Source: Bacteroidales bacterium UBA1722 (lineage in GTDB: Bacteria > Bacteroidota > Bacteroidia > Bacteroidales > UBA932). From it: a DNA stretch of 7,979 nucleotides. Both the position numbers and the translations under genes were made by a program. Shown here one piece after another: positions 1 through 6,864 of this stretch (its first letter is position 1; each line of letters starts with the position of its first letter). Under the pieces are notes generated by a model. The model worked only from the letters and a program-made list of their open reading frames with translations, was not told the DNA's origin and ran no database searches. The stretch spans positions 1 to 7,979 of the forward strand of contig DCIQ01000097.1 in NCBI GenBank assembly GCA_002317435.1, read 5' to 3'.

Positions 1-21
1 TTCGTAATACACTGAACAGAA

Positions 22-459
22 CTATTCCCCAAGTTTCAGAAGGTCCTCGTCAGTAAGATATTTCAGATCGTGTTCCCTGAAGATTTCAACGGATTTTTCG
101 AAGTCGTCGGTACGGAACACCAGAATACTCTTCCCGAAGGCCAGAAAAGAATAGAGATAGGGGATGTTGATCTGCTCGGCGGAGAAATACCTGAGCACCC
201 GGGCGGCACGGCCGGGCTGGTTTTCGAGCAGAAGTGCGAATACGTCGGAGACGGCCACCGCTATGCCTGCTTCCTTCAGAGCAGCCACGGCACGTACGGG
301 TTCCGAACATATCATACGACAGATTCCGTATTCGGAAGTATCGGCGATGGTACAGGAAATCAGTTGGATGCGTGCTGTCTGCAGGACATCCAGAATGGTG
401 GAGAGAGCACCTCTGCGGTTCTCCAGAAAAATGGAGAGTTGACTGATGGTCTGTTTCAT
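22..459 (-). CDS. Tandem ACT-domain protein, partner of PaaK-type ligase
   Basis: A 145-residue cytoplasmic protein made of two ACT-like repeats and little else. The first is about residues 5-70 and opens with LSIFLENRRGALSTIL; the second is about 73-140 and opens with FALLLENQPGRAARVL. Both show the ACT pattern of a beta strand, an E-N-x-x-G turn (ENRRG, ENQPG) and then a helix. ACT domains usually bind amino acids and act as regulatory modules; no catalytic domain is attached. The gene starts 19 bases after the phenylacetate-CoA ligase stop, and this ligase-ACT arrangement recurs in Bacteroidetes and other anaerobes. It is plausibly a sensor or regulator of that enzyme or of aromatic amino acid breakdown; this is inference from context. 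The ATG at 457-459 leaves no upstream room before the ligase stop, and the stop is TAG. Domain call is firm; ligand is unknown. Confidence 0.88.
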   Translation of the reverse strand: MKQTISQLSIFLENRRGALSTILDVLQTARIQLISCTIADTSEYGICRMICSEPVRAVAALKEAGIAVAVSDVFALLLENQPGRAARVLRYFSAEQINIPYLYSFLAFGKSILVFRTDDFEKSVEIFREHDLKYLTDEDLLKLGE

Positions 460-478
460 AATTTCTGCCTGTTGTGAA

Positions 479-1792
479 TTATTTCAGTTTTCTGTTGTCT
501 ATCACGAACTTGCTCTTCCCTTCGCTCCGCTGTATGGTATTGGGAGCCTTCAACTGCACTTTCGCGCTGATGCTCAGCACACTCTTCAACTTGTCGGAAA
601 GCTTCTTGGCCAATGCCTCCAGCGGGGCCAGATGGTCAAAATCACCGGTAAAATATTCCTGACGGAGTTCGACCTGTATCTGGAGAGTGTCGAGATTATT
701 CACACGGTCCACTACCAGCAGGTATCGCGGTGCGAACTCTTCCATACTGAGGATAACGCTCTCGACCTGTGACGGAAAGACGTTGATACCGCGGATTATG
801 AGCATATCGTCGCTCCTTCCGGTAATGCGCCCCATCTTCCGGTTGGTGCGGCCGCAGGCACAATTGCCGTAAGGCATAAGATACGTGAGATCCTTGGTGC
901 GGTAGCGCAGCAGGGGCATCCCCTCCTTGGTCAAGGTGGTGAACACCAGCTCGCCCATCTGCCCGTCGGGAAGACTCTCGAGGGTATCGGGGTCGATGAT
1001 CTCCGGGTAGAAATGGTCCTCGTTTATGTGGGAACCGTCCTGACACTCGCACTCATAGCTCACCGAAGGACCTATTATCTCGCTCAGGCCATACACATTG
1101 TACCCTTTCAGTCCCAGACGCTCCTGTATCTCGGTACGCATGCTCTCCGTCCAGGGTTCGGCACCGAAGGCGCCTATGCGGAGTTTCAGGTCATTCTTGG
1201 TGAGGCCCATCTTTTCCAGACTCTCCGCCAGATACAGTGCGTACGAAGGCGTGCAGGCGATGCCGGTTATGCCCAGGTCGCGGATAAGCCGGATATGCTT
1301 CTCAGTATTGCCTGTGGAAGCAGGCACTACCGCCGCACCCATATTCTCCACACCGTAATGGGCTCCGAGCCCGCCGGTGAAGAGACCGTAACCGTAAGCC
1401 ACGGAGAACACATCGTCTCTGGTGACCCCGAAAGAGGTCAGGCAGCGGGACATACATTCGCTCCAGATTTCTATATCTTTCCGGGTATAGCCCACTATGG
1501 TGGGGTTTCCGGTGGTGCCGGTAGATGCGTGTATGCGGACTATCTCGCTGGAAGGAGCGGCCTGAAGGCCGAAGGGATAGTTGTCACGGAGATCCTGCTT
1601 GGTGGTGAAAGGAAGCTTGACTATATCTTCCACCGTACGGATATCGTCGGGAGTTATATCCAGAGCCTGTAGCTTGGCCCTGTAGAAAGGCACGTTGTGA
1701 TAAACATATTTCACTGTCGAGTGGAGCCGTTTCCCCTGAAGCGCGCTCATCTCGTCACGGCTCATGCACTCTTTATTCTCGTTCCAGATCAT
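479..1792 (-). CDS. paaK: Phenylacetate-CoA ligase family enzyme (AMP-forming)
   Basis: At 437 residues this is the usual PaaK length and it is complete. It would activate an aryl acid (phenylacetate, possibly indoleacetate) with ATP and CoA to aryl-CoA, AMP and PPi in the cytoplasm. Visible adenylate-forming motifs: the Ser/Thr/Gly-rich phosphate loop ASTGTTGNPTIVGYT (89-103), GAFGAEPW (207-214), YGLSE (234-238), YRTKD (297-301), the hinge GRSDDMLIIRG (325-335), and C-terminal Lys at 426 and 428 in SEGKSKF, one of which is likely the catalytic lysine. Two CxC pairs (C248/C250, C311/C313) could hold a structural metal. It lies 48 bases after the SulP gene and 19 before the ACT gene. In anaerobes such ligases often accompany indolepyruvate ferredoxin oxidoreductase, which is not in this window, so the exact acid is open. 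The ATG start at 1790-1792 matches the family N-terminus. Confidence 0.93.
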   Translation of the reverse strand: MIWNENKECMSRDEMSALQGKRLHSTVKYVYHNVPFYRAKLQALDITPDDIRTVEDIVKLPFTTKQDLRDNYPFGLQAAPSSEIVRIHASTGTTGNPTIVGYTRKDIEIWSECMSRCLTSFGVTRDDVFSVAYGYGLFTGGLGAHYGVENMGAAVVPASTGNTEKHIRLIRDLGITGIACTPSYALYLAESLEKMGLTKNDLKLRIGAFGAEPWTESMRTEIQERLGLKGYNVYGLSEIIGPSVSYECECQDGSHINEDHFYPEIIDPDTLESLPDGQMGELVFTTLTKEGMPLLRYRTKDLTYLMPYGNCACGRTNRKMGRITGRSDDMLIIRGINVFPSQVESVILSMEEFAPRYLLVVDRVNNLDTLQIQVELRQEYFTGDFDHLAPLEALAKKLSDKLKSVLSISAKVQLKAPNTIQRSEGKSKFVIDNRKLK

Positions 1793-1840
1793 CGGTACTG
1801 TAAATAATTGATACGGAAATATTCGGAAATGACTTTCAGT

Positions 1841-3556
1841 TTATTCGGAAACTGTGTCCGGATGCCTGCCTTCTTCCGAGAGGGAGTGGAAATAATCCCT
1901 GCACTCCTCTATGGTCCTGAAGATGTTGTCCTTCGAGATGACACCGGGGACCATCTTCACACTCTTCATCATATGGTATGGCTGATCCTGAATCATCGTG
2001 AGCACCACTCTGATGCCCTTATTGTGAAGGTCGGTTATCACCGATTCCAGGGCATACAGACCGGACTGGTCCATGTAATTCACCTTTTTCATCCTGATTA
2101 TCACCACTTTGGTGTCTGAGGGAATCGCCTCCAGCATATTCTTGAAACCATTCACCGAACCGAAGAAAAGCGGACCTTCCAGGTGTTTGATAACTATTTT
2201 CGCCTGTTCGGGGAAATCGGGGTCATCTTCCCACCTGTTCTCCACATATACGTCCCTGACGTCCACGCTGGAATACGTATTTTCCACCACATCGCTCATC
2301 CTCTTCATAAACAGCACACAGGCTATCACCATACCGATGCCCACGGCCGTGAGAAGGTCCACGAAAACGGTTACTCCGAAAACGGTCAGAAGCACTACGG
2401 CATCCGACTTGGGAACACGGATGAGATCCTTGAATCCGCGGAAATCGATTATACTGATACCTACAGTTATGAGGATACCTGCCAGAACTGACAGAGGCAC
2501 GAACTTGACGAACCGTCCCAGTCCGAGAATGATGGCCAGCAGGAGGATGGAATGAACCATCCCGCTGAGCCTGTTCCTTCCGCCGGATTTCACGTTCACC
2601 ACCGTACGCATAGTGGCTCCCGCACCCGAGATGCCGCAGAACATTCCGGCCAGGGCATTGCCTATACCCTGCCCTATAAGCTCCCGATTGCTGTCGTGCT
2701 TGGTTTTGGTGATATTGTCAGCCACTACTGAAGTCAGCAGGGTATCTATGGAACCGAGGCTCGCCAGAGTGATACCGGGGATTACAGCAGACTTGAACAT
2801 GAGCCCCCAGTCCACATCGGAGAGATCCAGTCCGGCCTTGGCGAAGAAAGGTACCGGAAGTCCGGAAGGGATATCACCTATTATGAGATTGTCGCCCAGA
2901 TGCATGAAGAGCGATATGACCGTCATCACTATCAGTGCCACCAGAGTGGAGGGGACTTTTTTGGTAATACGGGGAAAATATCTGATAATCAAGATAGAGC
3001 CGACTCCCAGCAGAAGGGCCTGGAGAGAAACTCCCGCCGCCACGGTCTCAGGGAAGCGGACCACCATATCGAGCACCAGGACAGGAGAACGGAAACCCAG
3101 CAGGGGATAAATCTGCTGAAGGATTATGATGACTCCGATACCGCTCATGAATCCGGAAAGAACGGGATACGGAATATATTTGATATACTTGCCTATTCTT
3201 ATGACACCGAACAATATCTGGAACAGACCGCAAAGAATCCCCGCCATCGACATTCCGAGCAGCACCGTGGAGATATTTCCCGAAGATGCGCTCCAGATAC
3301 CGCCGATAAGGCTCGCCGTAACCACGGTCATAGGTCCGGTAGGACCGCTTATCTGCGAATGGCAGCCTCCGAAAAGAGACGCGAAAAAACCCAGGAAAGT
3401 AGCGCCCACCAGTCCTGCAAGCGCCCCCATGGAACTTGCGGAAGGGTCATCCACACCTCCGAATGCCTGAATACCGAAGGCCAGTGCCAACGGGAGAGCG
3501 ACTATACCGGCAGTCAGACCGCCATATATGTCACCTTTGAGATTAGTCAATTTCAT
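1841..3556 (-). CDS. SulP/SLC26 family anion permease with STAS domain, BicA-like
   Basis: A 571-residue inner-membrane transporter. A membrane part of many hydrophobic segments (about residues 10-420) is followed by a cytoplasmic STAS domain (about 450-556). The SulP signature ISGPTGPMTVV sits at 69-79. The segment SIDTLLTSVVADN (269-281) and GAGATMRTVVN (311-321) resemble the cyanobacterial bicarbonate carrier BicA; D271 and T275 fall where BicA has its sodium-site Asp and Thr four residues apart. Sodium-driven bicarbonate uptake is therefore the best guess, with sulfate or other anions as alternatives. The STAS domain keeps the D-x-S-G motif (D496, S498), a site phosphorylated in anti-sigma antagonists, though a regulatory role here is unproven. 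The gene begins 39 bases after the hydrolase stop and has its own candidate -7 box. ATG at 3554-3556, TAA stop at 1841-1843. Family firm, substrate inferred. Confidence 0.92.
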   Translation of the reverse strand: MKLTNLKGDIYGGLTAGIVALPLALAFGIQAFGGVDDPSASSMGALAGLVGATFLGFFASLFGGCHSQISGPTGPMTVVTASLIGGIWSASSGNISTVLLGMSMAGILCGLFQILFGVIRIGKYIKYIPYPVLSGFMSGIGVIIILQQIYPLLGFRSPVLVLDMVVRFPETVAAGVSLQALLLGVGSILIIRYFPRITKKVPSTLVALIVMTVISLFMHLGDNLIIGDIPSGLPVPFFAKAGLDLSDVDWGLMFKSAVIPGITLASLGSIDTLLTSVVADNITKTKHDSNRELIGQGIGNALAGMFCGISGAGATMRTVVNVKSGGRNRLSGMVHSILLLAIILGLGRFVKFVPLSVLAGILITVGISIIDFRGFKDLIRVPKSDAVVLLTVFGVTVFVDLLTAVGIGMVIACVLFMKRMSDVVENTYSSVDVRDVYVENRWEDDPDFPEQAKIVIKHLEGPLFFGSVNGFKNMLEAIPSDTKVVIIRMKKVNYMDQSGLYALESVITDLHNKGIRVVLTMIQDQPYHMMKSVKMVPGVISKDNIFRTIEECRDYFHSLSEEGRHPDTVSE

Positions 3557-3579
3557 GTTCCGATATATAAAAAATCCGA

Positions 3580-3587
3580 CAAATATA
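3580..3587 (-). promoter_or_regulatory. Candidate Bacteroidetes -7 box upstream of the SulP gene
   Basis: On the minus strand the bases read TATATTTG, an exact fit to the Bacteroidetes TAnnTTTG -7 element. The box lies 23 bases before the ATG at 3556, which would leave a short but usable leader. At the expected -33 distance only a weak CTGTT is seen (about 3606-3610). The box lies inside the only AT-rich gap of the minus-strand gene run, so it could give the transporter, ligase and ACT genes separate expression. An 8-base match in AT-rich DNA can occur by chance. Confidence 0.4.
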
Positions 3588-3595
3588 AGAATTTT

Positions 3596-4393
3596 CTACC
3601 ACGAGAACAGCGGAGACGCCTCCCGTCTGGGCAGACAATATAATTTCACATCACTCCCCACCCTCACTCCTATGGCCTCCAGAGCGGCACAGGTATTCGT
3701 ATAGGCCAGTTCCGGAGTATTGTTGTTCTCGCTGAGATGGCACAGGAAAAGGTCCTTCAGCCCCTGATGGTAAATATCTTTTATGGCAGAAGCGCACTGG
3801 TCGTTGCTCATATGGCCGTGTCCCTGGATGATTCTCTTCTTCAGGTCCGGAGGATATGGTCCGCGGAGCAGCATGTCCATATCGTAATTGCTCTCGATGA
3901 TTATGTGGTCCGCTGCGCGGCAATACTCCTTCGCCGTATCGGGAACAGACCCGAGGTCAGTCATAAACACAAACTTCTCCCCGAAGAAATCGATGAAATA
4001 CCCGAGGGTCTCCGTTGCATCGTGGGGCACCCCGAAGGCCACGAATTTCACCCCCCTGTGCTCGAAGAAGGTCTCCTTCCTGATGACGCGGCGGCATCCC
4101 GAAATCATCCCCCGGGTGCAGAAATTGTGTTCGAAGGCCTCGTGCAGGGTGGCGGTGGCGAAAACAGGCAGCGACAGCTTCCGGGCTACAGACCCAAGAT
4201 ATTTGATATGATCGATATGATCGTGGGTGACCAGAATCATCTCCACTGAAGACAGCGAAATCCCGACATCGGCAAGCCTCTTGCCGACGGTTCTCCCCCC
4301 TATCCCGAGATCCACCAGAAGAGCGGTCTGCTCATTTCCGATATAATAGCAGTTTCCGTTGCTGCCGCTGGACAGACTGATGAACTTGACCAT
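3596..4393 (-). CDS. Metallo-beta-lactamase-fold hydrolase, WalJ/YycJ-like
   Basis: A 265-residue cytoplasmic protein with the metal-binding signature H57-x-H59-x-D61-H62, and further likely ligands at H124 (VPHDA), D146 (MTDLGS) and H219 (LCHLSENNN). The opening SLSSGSNGNCYYI, the GHGHMSN block (191-197) and LCHLSENNN are characteristic of the YycJ/WalJ branch of the family. Members are thought to be zinc-dependent nucleases or phosphodiesterases; in Firmicutes WalJ is encoded beside the WalRK two-component system and linked to cell-wall and DNA-repair phenotypes. No such regulators are seen here, so its role in this organism is unknown. The ATG (4391-4393) lies two bases after the PNP stop, which argues for translational coupling. 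Length is typical and all metal ligands appear intact. No signal peptide is visible. Confidence 0.88.
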   Translation of the reverse strand: MVKFISLSSGSNGNCYYIGNEQTALLVDLGIGGRTVGKRLADVGISLSSVEMILVTHDHIDHIKYLGSVARKLSLPVFATATLHEAFEHNFCTRGMISGCRRVIRKETFFEHRGVKFVAFGVPHDATETLGYFIDFFGEKFVFMTDLGSVPDTAKEYCRAADHIIIESNYDMDMLLRGPYPPDLKKRIIQGHGHMSNDQCASAIKDIYHQGLKDLFLCHLSENNNTPELAYTNTCAALEAIGVRVGSDVKLYCLPRREASPLFSW

Positions 4394-4395
4394 AT

Positions 4396-5226
4396 CTACA
4401 GCCTCTCTATCATCCCGCGGAACAATACGGTCATTCTGTCCGCCGCGGCGTCTGCCGCAGCCACCACATCATCTCCGTTGTTCTCGAAATCCTCGGCATA
4501 GTCATCGTGAGCTTCGTTGGTGATAACCGACACTCCGAATACGGGAACACTGCTGTGGCGGGCCACTATAACTTCCGGTATCGTGGACATACCCACGGCA
4601 TCGGCACCTATCAGACGATAGAACTTGTACTCGGCAGGCGTCTCGTATGTAGGACCGCTGCAGGCGTGATAAACTCCCTTCCTCAGAGCTATGCCCCGTT
4701 CCGCCCCCACCGCTTCGGCGAGAGTGATGAGCTTCGGGTCGTAGGGTCTGGTCATATCCGGAAATCTCGGGCCGAATTCATCAAGATTAGGACCGATCAG
4801 CGGATTGGGAAGCCTGTTTATATGATCCCTTATGACCATCAGGTCCCCTATCCTATAGTCAAAATTGACTCCTCCGGCAGCATTGGAGACGAACAGATAA
4901 CTGATGCCGAGCTTTATCATGACCCTGATGGGCAGGACCACCTGCTCCATCGGATATCCTTCATAGAAATGGAACCGGCCCTGCATGGCGAGCACTTTCT
5001 TCCCGGCAAGTGTCCCATAGATGAAGTTGCCCTTATGCCCCACCGCCGTGGAAACTGCGAAATTCGGGATGTCCCTGTAACTGATGACGGCTTCCGCCTC
5101 TATCTGGTCACCGAGTTTTCCGAGTCCGCTTCCGAGGACTATCCCCACCAGAGGCTTTTCCTGAGGAAGTCTGCTTCTGAGGAAGTCCACGGACTCGTTT
5201 ATTTTTTCAAGTCTTGTATCTGGCAT
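4396..5226 (-). CDS. punA: Purine nucleoside phosphorylase, trimeric (PNP/MTAP) class
   Basis: A 276-residue cytosolic enzyme that cleaves purine nucleosides with phosphate to free base and (deoxy)ribose-1-phosphate. It aligns with human PNP almost without gaps by eye: phosphate and ribose residues S33, H64, R84, H86, Y88 and E89 keep human numbering, NAAGG is at 115-119, and GPTYETPAE (191-199), M213-S214 and N237 match human E201, M219-S220 and N243 with a constant shift of six. N237 predicts 6-oxopurine (hypoxanthine/guanine) nucleosides rather than adenosine. The position of human H257, which binds the 5'-hydroxyl, is G251 here (NNGDDVV), so a bulkier 5' group such as methylthio may be accepted. 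It follows the deaminase gene by 18 bases and precedes the hydrolase by two. Fold call is firm; whether it prefers inosine/guanosine or methylthioinosine is open, so the symbol is provisional. Confidence 0.92.
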   Translation of the reverse strand: MPDTRLEKINESVDFLRSRLPQEKPLVGIVLGSGLGKLGDQIEAEAVISYRDIPNFAVSTAVGHKGNFIYGTLAGKKVLAMQGRFHFYEGYPMEQVVLPIRVMIKLGISYLFVSNAAGGVNFDYRIGDLMVIRDHINRLPNPLIGPNLDEFGPRFPDMTRPYDPKLITLAEAVGAERGIALRKGVYHACSGPTYETPAEYKFYRLIGADAVGMSTIPEVIVARHSSVPVFGVSVITNEAHDDYAEDFENNGDDVVAAADAAADRMTVLFRGMIERL

Positions 5227-5244
5227 ATCATTATTTCATTTACG

Positions 5245-6525
5245 TTAATGTACTTTAGCTATCAGTCTGGCCGCATTCTCCGCTCCCTTCTCGAGAATTT
5301 CATCCTCATCCTTCACCTTCCTCCCCTCCATAACCACCTTCCCGTCACAGATTACGGTATCGATGCAGGAACTGTCGGCGGCATACACCAGATTGGAGAG
5401 GAAATTCAGATTCGGGACGAATGCGGGCGAATGGACATCCACCAGCGCCAGATCCGCGGCATATCCTTCCGCCAGAACCCCTCCTTTCACCCGGCATCCC
5501 ACAGCACCGTTCACCGTCGCCATATCCATAAGTTCGCCTAACGGCAATGATTCAGGATCGCGGCGCCACCCCTTCTGAAGGAGCGAGGCGGTCTTCATGG
5601 CTTCGAGGACGTCGAGGTTGTTCGAAGAGGAGCACCCGTCGGTGCCGAGGGTCACGTTGGCTCCAGCCCTCTTCAGTTCTTCATATCTGAAAGCGTGTCC
5701 GGAGGCGAGTTTCAGATTCGAATTCACATTATGCGCCACGGTGACCCGGTTTCTCCCGAGAATCTCCACATCCTCATCGTCCAGCCACAGTCCGTGGGCC
5801 AGAATGACATCTTCCCCGAAAAACCCCATCTCATCGAGCATCTTCACAGGACTCTTCCCGTACTGCGCCATGCAGTCCTCATTTTCCTTATCCGTCTCAG
5901 ATACGTGGATGTTCAGCAGGAGATTCCTCTCCCGGGCGAAATCGGCGGCCCATCGGATATTTTCCCTGCATACCGTGTACGGTGCGTGTACGGCCACTCC
6001 GAACCGGACGGTATCGGGCCATTTCAGCGAGTCGGCGTAGGCCTTCTCACATTTCAGCCTGTCATTCACCTTGGTCTTCTCATTCCCGGCATCGAGCAGG
6101 CAGCTGGTCAGCACGGCTCTCATGCCGCTGTCCTTCACGGCCTGTGCCGTGACGTCAGGATGCCAGTACATATCCACGAAACAGACAGTACCGCTGCGCA
6201 ACATCTCCAGACAGGCCAGCCTGGTCCCCCAATAGATCGCCTCGTCATCCAGATGAGCTTCCACAGCCCATATCTGCTGCAGCCACTCGAAAAGTTTCAT
6301 ATCGTCGCGATATCCCCTGAAAAGGGTCATCGCAGCGTGGGTATGCATATTGTACATCCCCGGAATCACATACTTCCCACAGGCATCCAACACCCTGTCC
6401 GCCTCAGCAGTCACATTCTCACCCACTTTTACGATAATCCCGTCTTCTATATGAATATCGACCCTGGAGCCGTCATACCTGCGTGCATTCCTTATCAGTA
6501 ACGTATACTTATCTCTCCTTTCCAT
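5245..6525 (-). CDS. Amidohydrolase, MTA/SAH deaminase-like (MtaD family)
   Basis: A 426-residue cytosolic TIM-barrel amidohydrolase of the family that deaminates 5'-methylthioadenosine and S-adenosylhomocysteine to their inosine forms. Metal and catalytic residues are visible: H61-T-H63, H207 and E210 in NIHVSET, H244 in LAHGLWLDDED, and D296 in LGTDGCSSSNNLD. The HAPYTV block (180-185, including H180) and HNVNSNLKLASG (265-276) match the MtaD/TM0936 group better than guanine or cytosine deaminases. The end of the protein (about 345-400) forms the small beta-sandwich typical of the family. It is the first gene of the minus-strand run, 18 bases ahead of the nucleoside phosphorylase that could use its product. 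The ATG at 6523-6525 is the first start with family-like sequence after it; AGGAGAG lies just inside the gene, so a later start cannot be fully excluded. Substrate is inferred, not proven; other aminopurine or aminohydrolase substrates are possible. Confidence 0.87.
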   Translation of the reverse strand: MERRDKYTLLIRNARRYDGSRVDIHIEDGIIVKVGENVTAEADRVLDACGKYVIPGMYNMHTHAAMTLFRGYRDDMKLFEWLQQIWAVEAHLDDEAIYWGTRLACLEMLRSGTVCFVDMYWHPDVTAQAVKDSGMRAVLTSCLLDAGNEKTKVNDRLKCEKAYADSLKWPDTVRFGVAVHAPYTVCRENIRWAADFARERNLLLNIHVSETDKENEDCMAQYGKSPVKMLDEMGFFGEDVILAHGLWLDDEDVEILGRNRVTVAHNVNSNLKLASGHAFRYEELKRAGANVTLGTDGCSSSNNLDVLEAMKTASLLQKGWRRDPESLPLGELMDMATVNGAVGCRVKGGVLAEGYAADLALVDVHSPAFVPNLNFLSNLVYAADSSCIDTVICDGKVVMEGRKVKDEDEILEKGAENAARLIAKVH

Positions 6526-6531
6526 AATCTA

Positions 6532-6539
6532 CAAATTTA
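6532..6539 (-). promoter_or_regulatory. Possible -7 box before the amidohydrolase gene
   Basis: The minus strand reads TAAATTTG, an exact TAnnTTTG match, just six bases before the ATG at 6525. No good -33 TTTG is seen at the expected distance. If used, transcription would start at or inside the first codons, giving a leaderless message or a later start. It overlaps a perfect ten-base palindrome ATTTATAAAT at 6535-6544. Chance occurrence in AT-rich DNA is quite possible. Confidence 0.25.
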
Positions 6540-6608
6540 TAAATCATAAACCATAATCGGTAATCTTTATGACTTTTTTGTCTTCTCCCCGCTTATGTAT
6601 GGTGCGGC

Positions 6609-6679
6609 CCTCCCCGCAGGCCCTCCGGAGACCTGACTGACCGCTAAAGCGAAAGGCCTCCGGCTGACCTGCGGGGAGG
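6609..6679. repeat. GC-rich palindromic element (REP-like hairpin)
   Basis: The arms CCTCCCCGCAGG (6609-6620) and CCTGCGGGGAGG (6668-6679) are perfect 12-base inverted repeats. After a 4x4 internal loop the stem continues with CCGGAG (6625-6630) pairing CTCCGG (6658-6663), then one mismatch and three more pairs (6632-6634 with 6654-6656). The top loop carries a small hairpin CGCT-AA-AGCG (6642-6651). Neither strand has a T-run after the stem, so it is not an intrinsic terminator. Its base composition differs sharply from the AT-rich DNA around it, as expected of a dispersed palindromic repeat or a structured RNA element. Confidence 0.65.
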
Positions 6680-6864
6680 TCACTATTCCATTGTCTAAAT
6701 GTATCCTGCCAAATTCCTGAAAACTCACCATACATTATGGACGACTCGTAGACACATATCGTCATTATTGTTGATAACTTTATTAGTCTATTTTTATATT
6801 CGTTTTATACCTGCAAGGTTACTTGCGAAACTTGAGTTACTTATGCTGACTTAATCGATTTAGA

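Larger units (their letters stand above)
6526..6864. other. Divergent intergenic region between amidohydrolase gene and lgt
   Basis: These 339 bases have no gene I can support. From left to right they hold an AT-rich stretch next to the amidohydrolase start with a candidate -7 box, the GC-rich palindromic element at 6609-6679, and from about 6766 an AT-rich run up to lgt with short ACTT repeats. A 73-codon open frame on the minus strand (6544-6765) runs straight through the palindrome; it has no recognisable domain and I do not treat it as a gene. Promoters for both flanking genes must lie here or, for lgt, further upstream, but no complete -33/-7 pair stands out. Confidence 0.7.

Noticed and set aside
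1013..1672. A 219-codon plus-strand open frame
   Set aside because: It is antisense to the phenylacetate-CoA ligase, whose motifs are all in place on the minus strand.
2900..3643. A 247-codon plus-strand open frame
   Set aside because: It is antisense to the SulP gene and the end of the hydrolase gene, is rich in His, Arg, Gln and Ser in a random-looking way, and shows no domain.
4507..5541. A 344-codon plus-strand open frame
   Set aside because: It lies opposite the well-supported PNP and amidohydrolase genes, spans their junction, and its translation has no family resemblance; it is a shadow of their codon pattern.
5695..6501. A 268-codon plus-strand open frame
   Set aside because: It is antisense to the amidohydrolase, which carries all expected metal-binding motifs.
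6609..6679. The palindrome as a bidirectional intrinsic terminator
   Set aside because: Neither strand has a T-run after the stem, and it lies between divergently transcribed genes where no transcript from either gene should end.
6544..6765. A 73-codon open frame on the minus strand between the amidohydrolase gene and lgt
   Set aside because: It reads straight through the perfect palindromic element, has no recognisable domain and its composition changes along its length; the repeat explains the openness better than a gene does.
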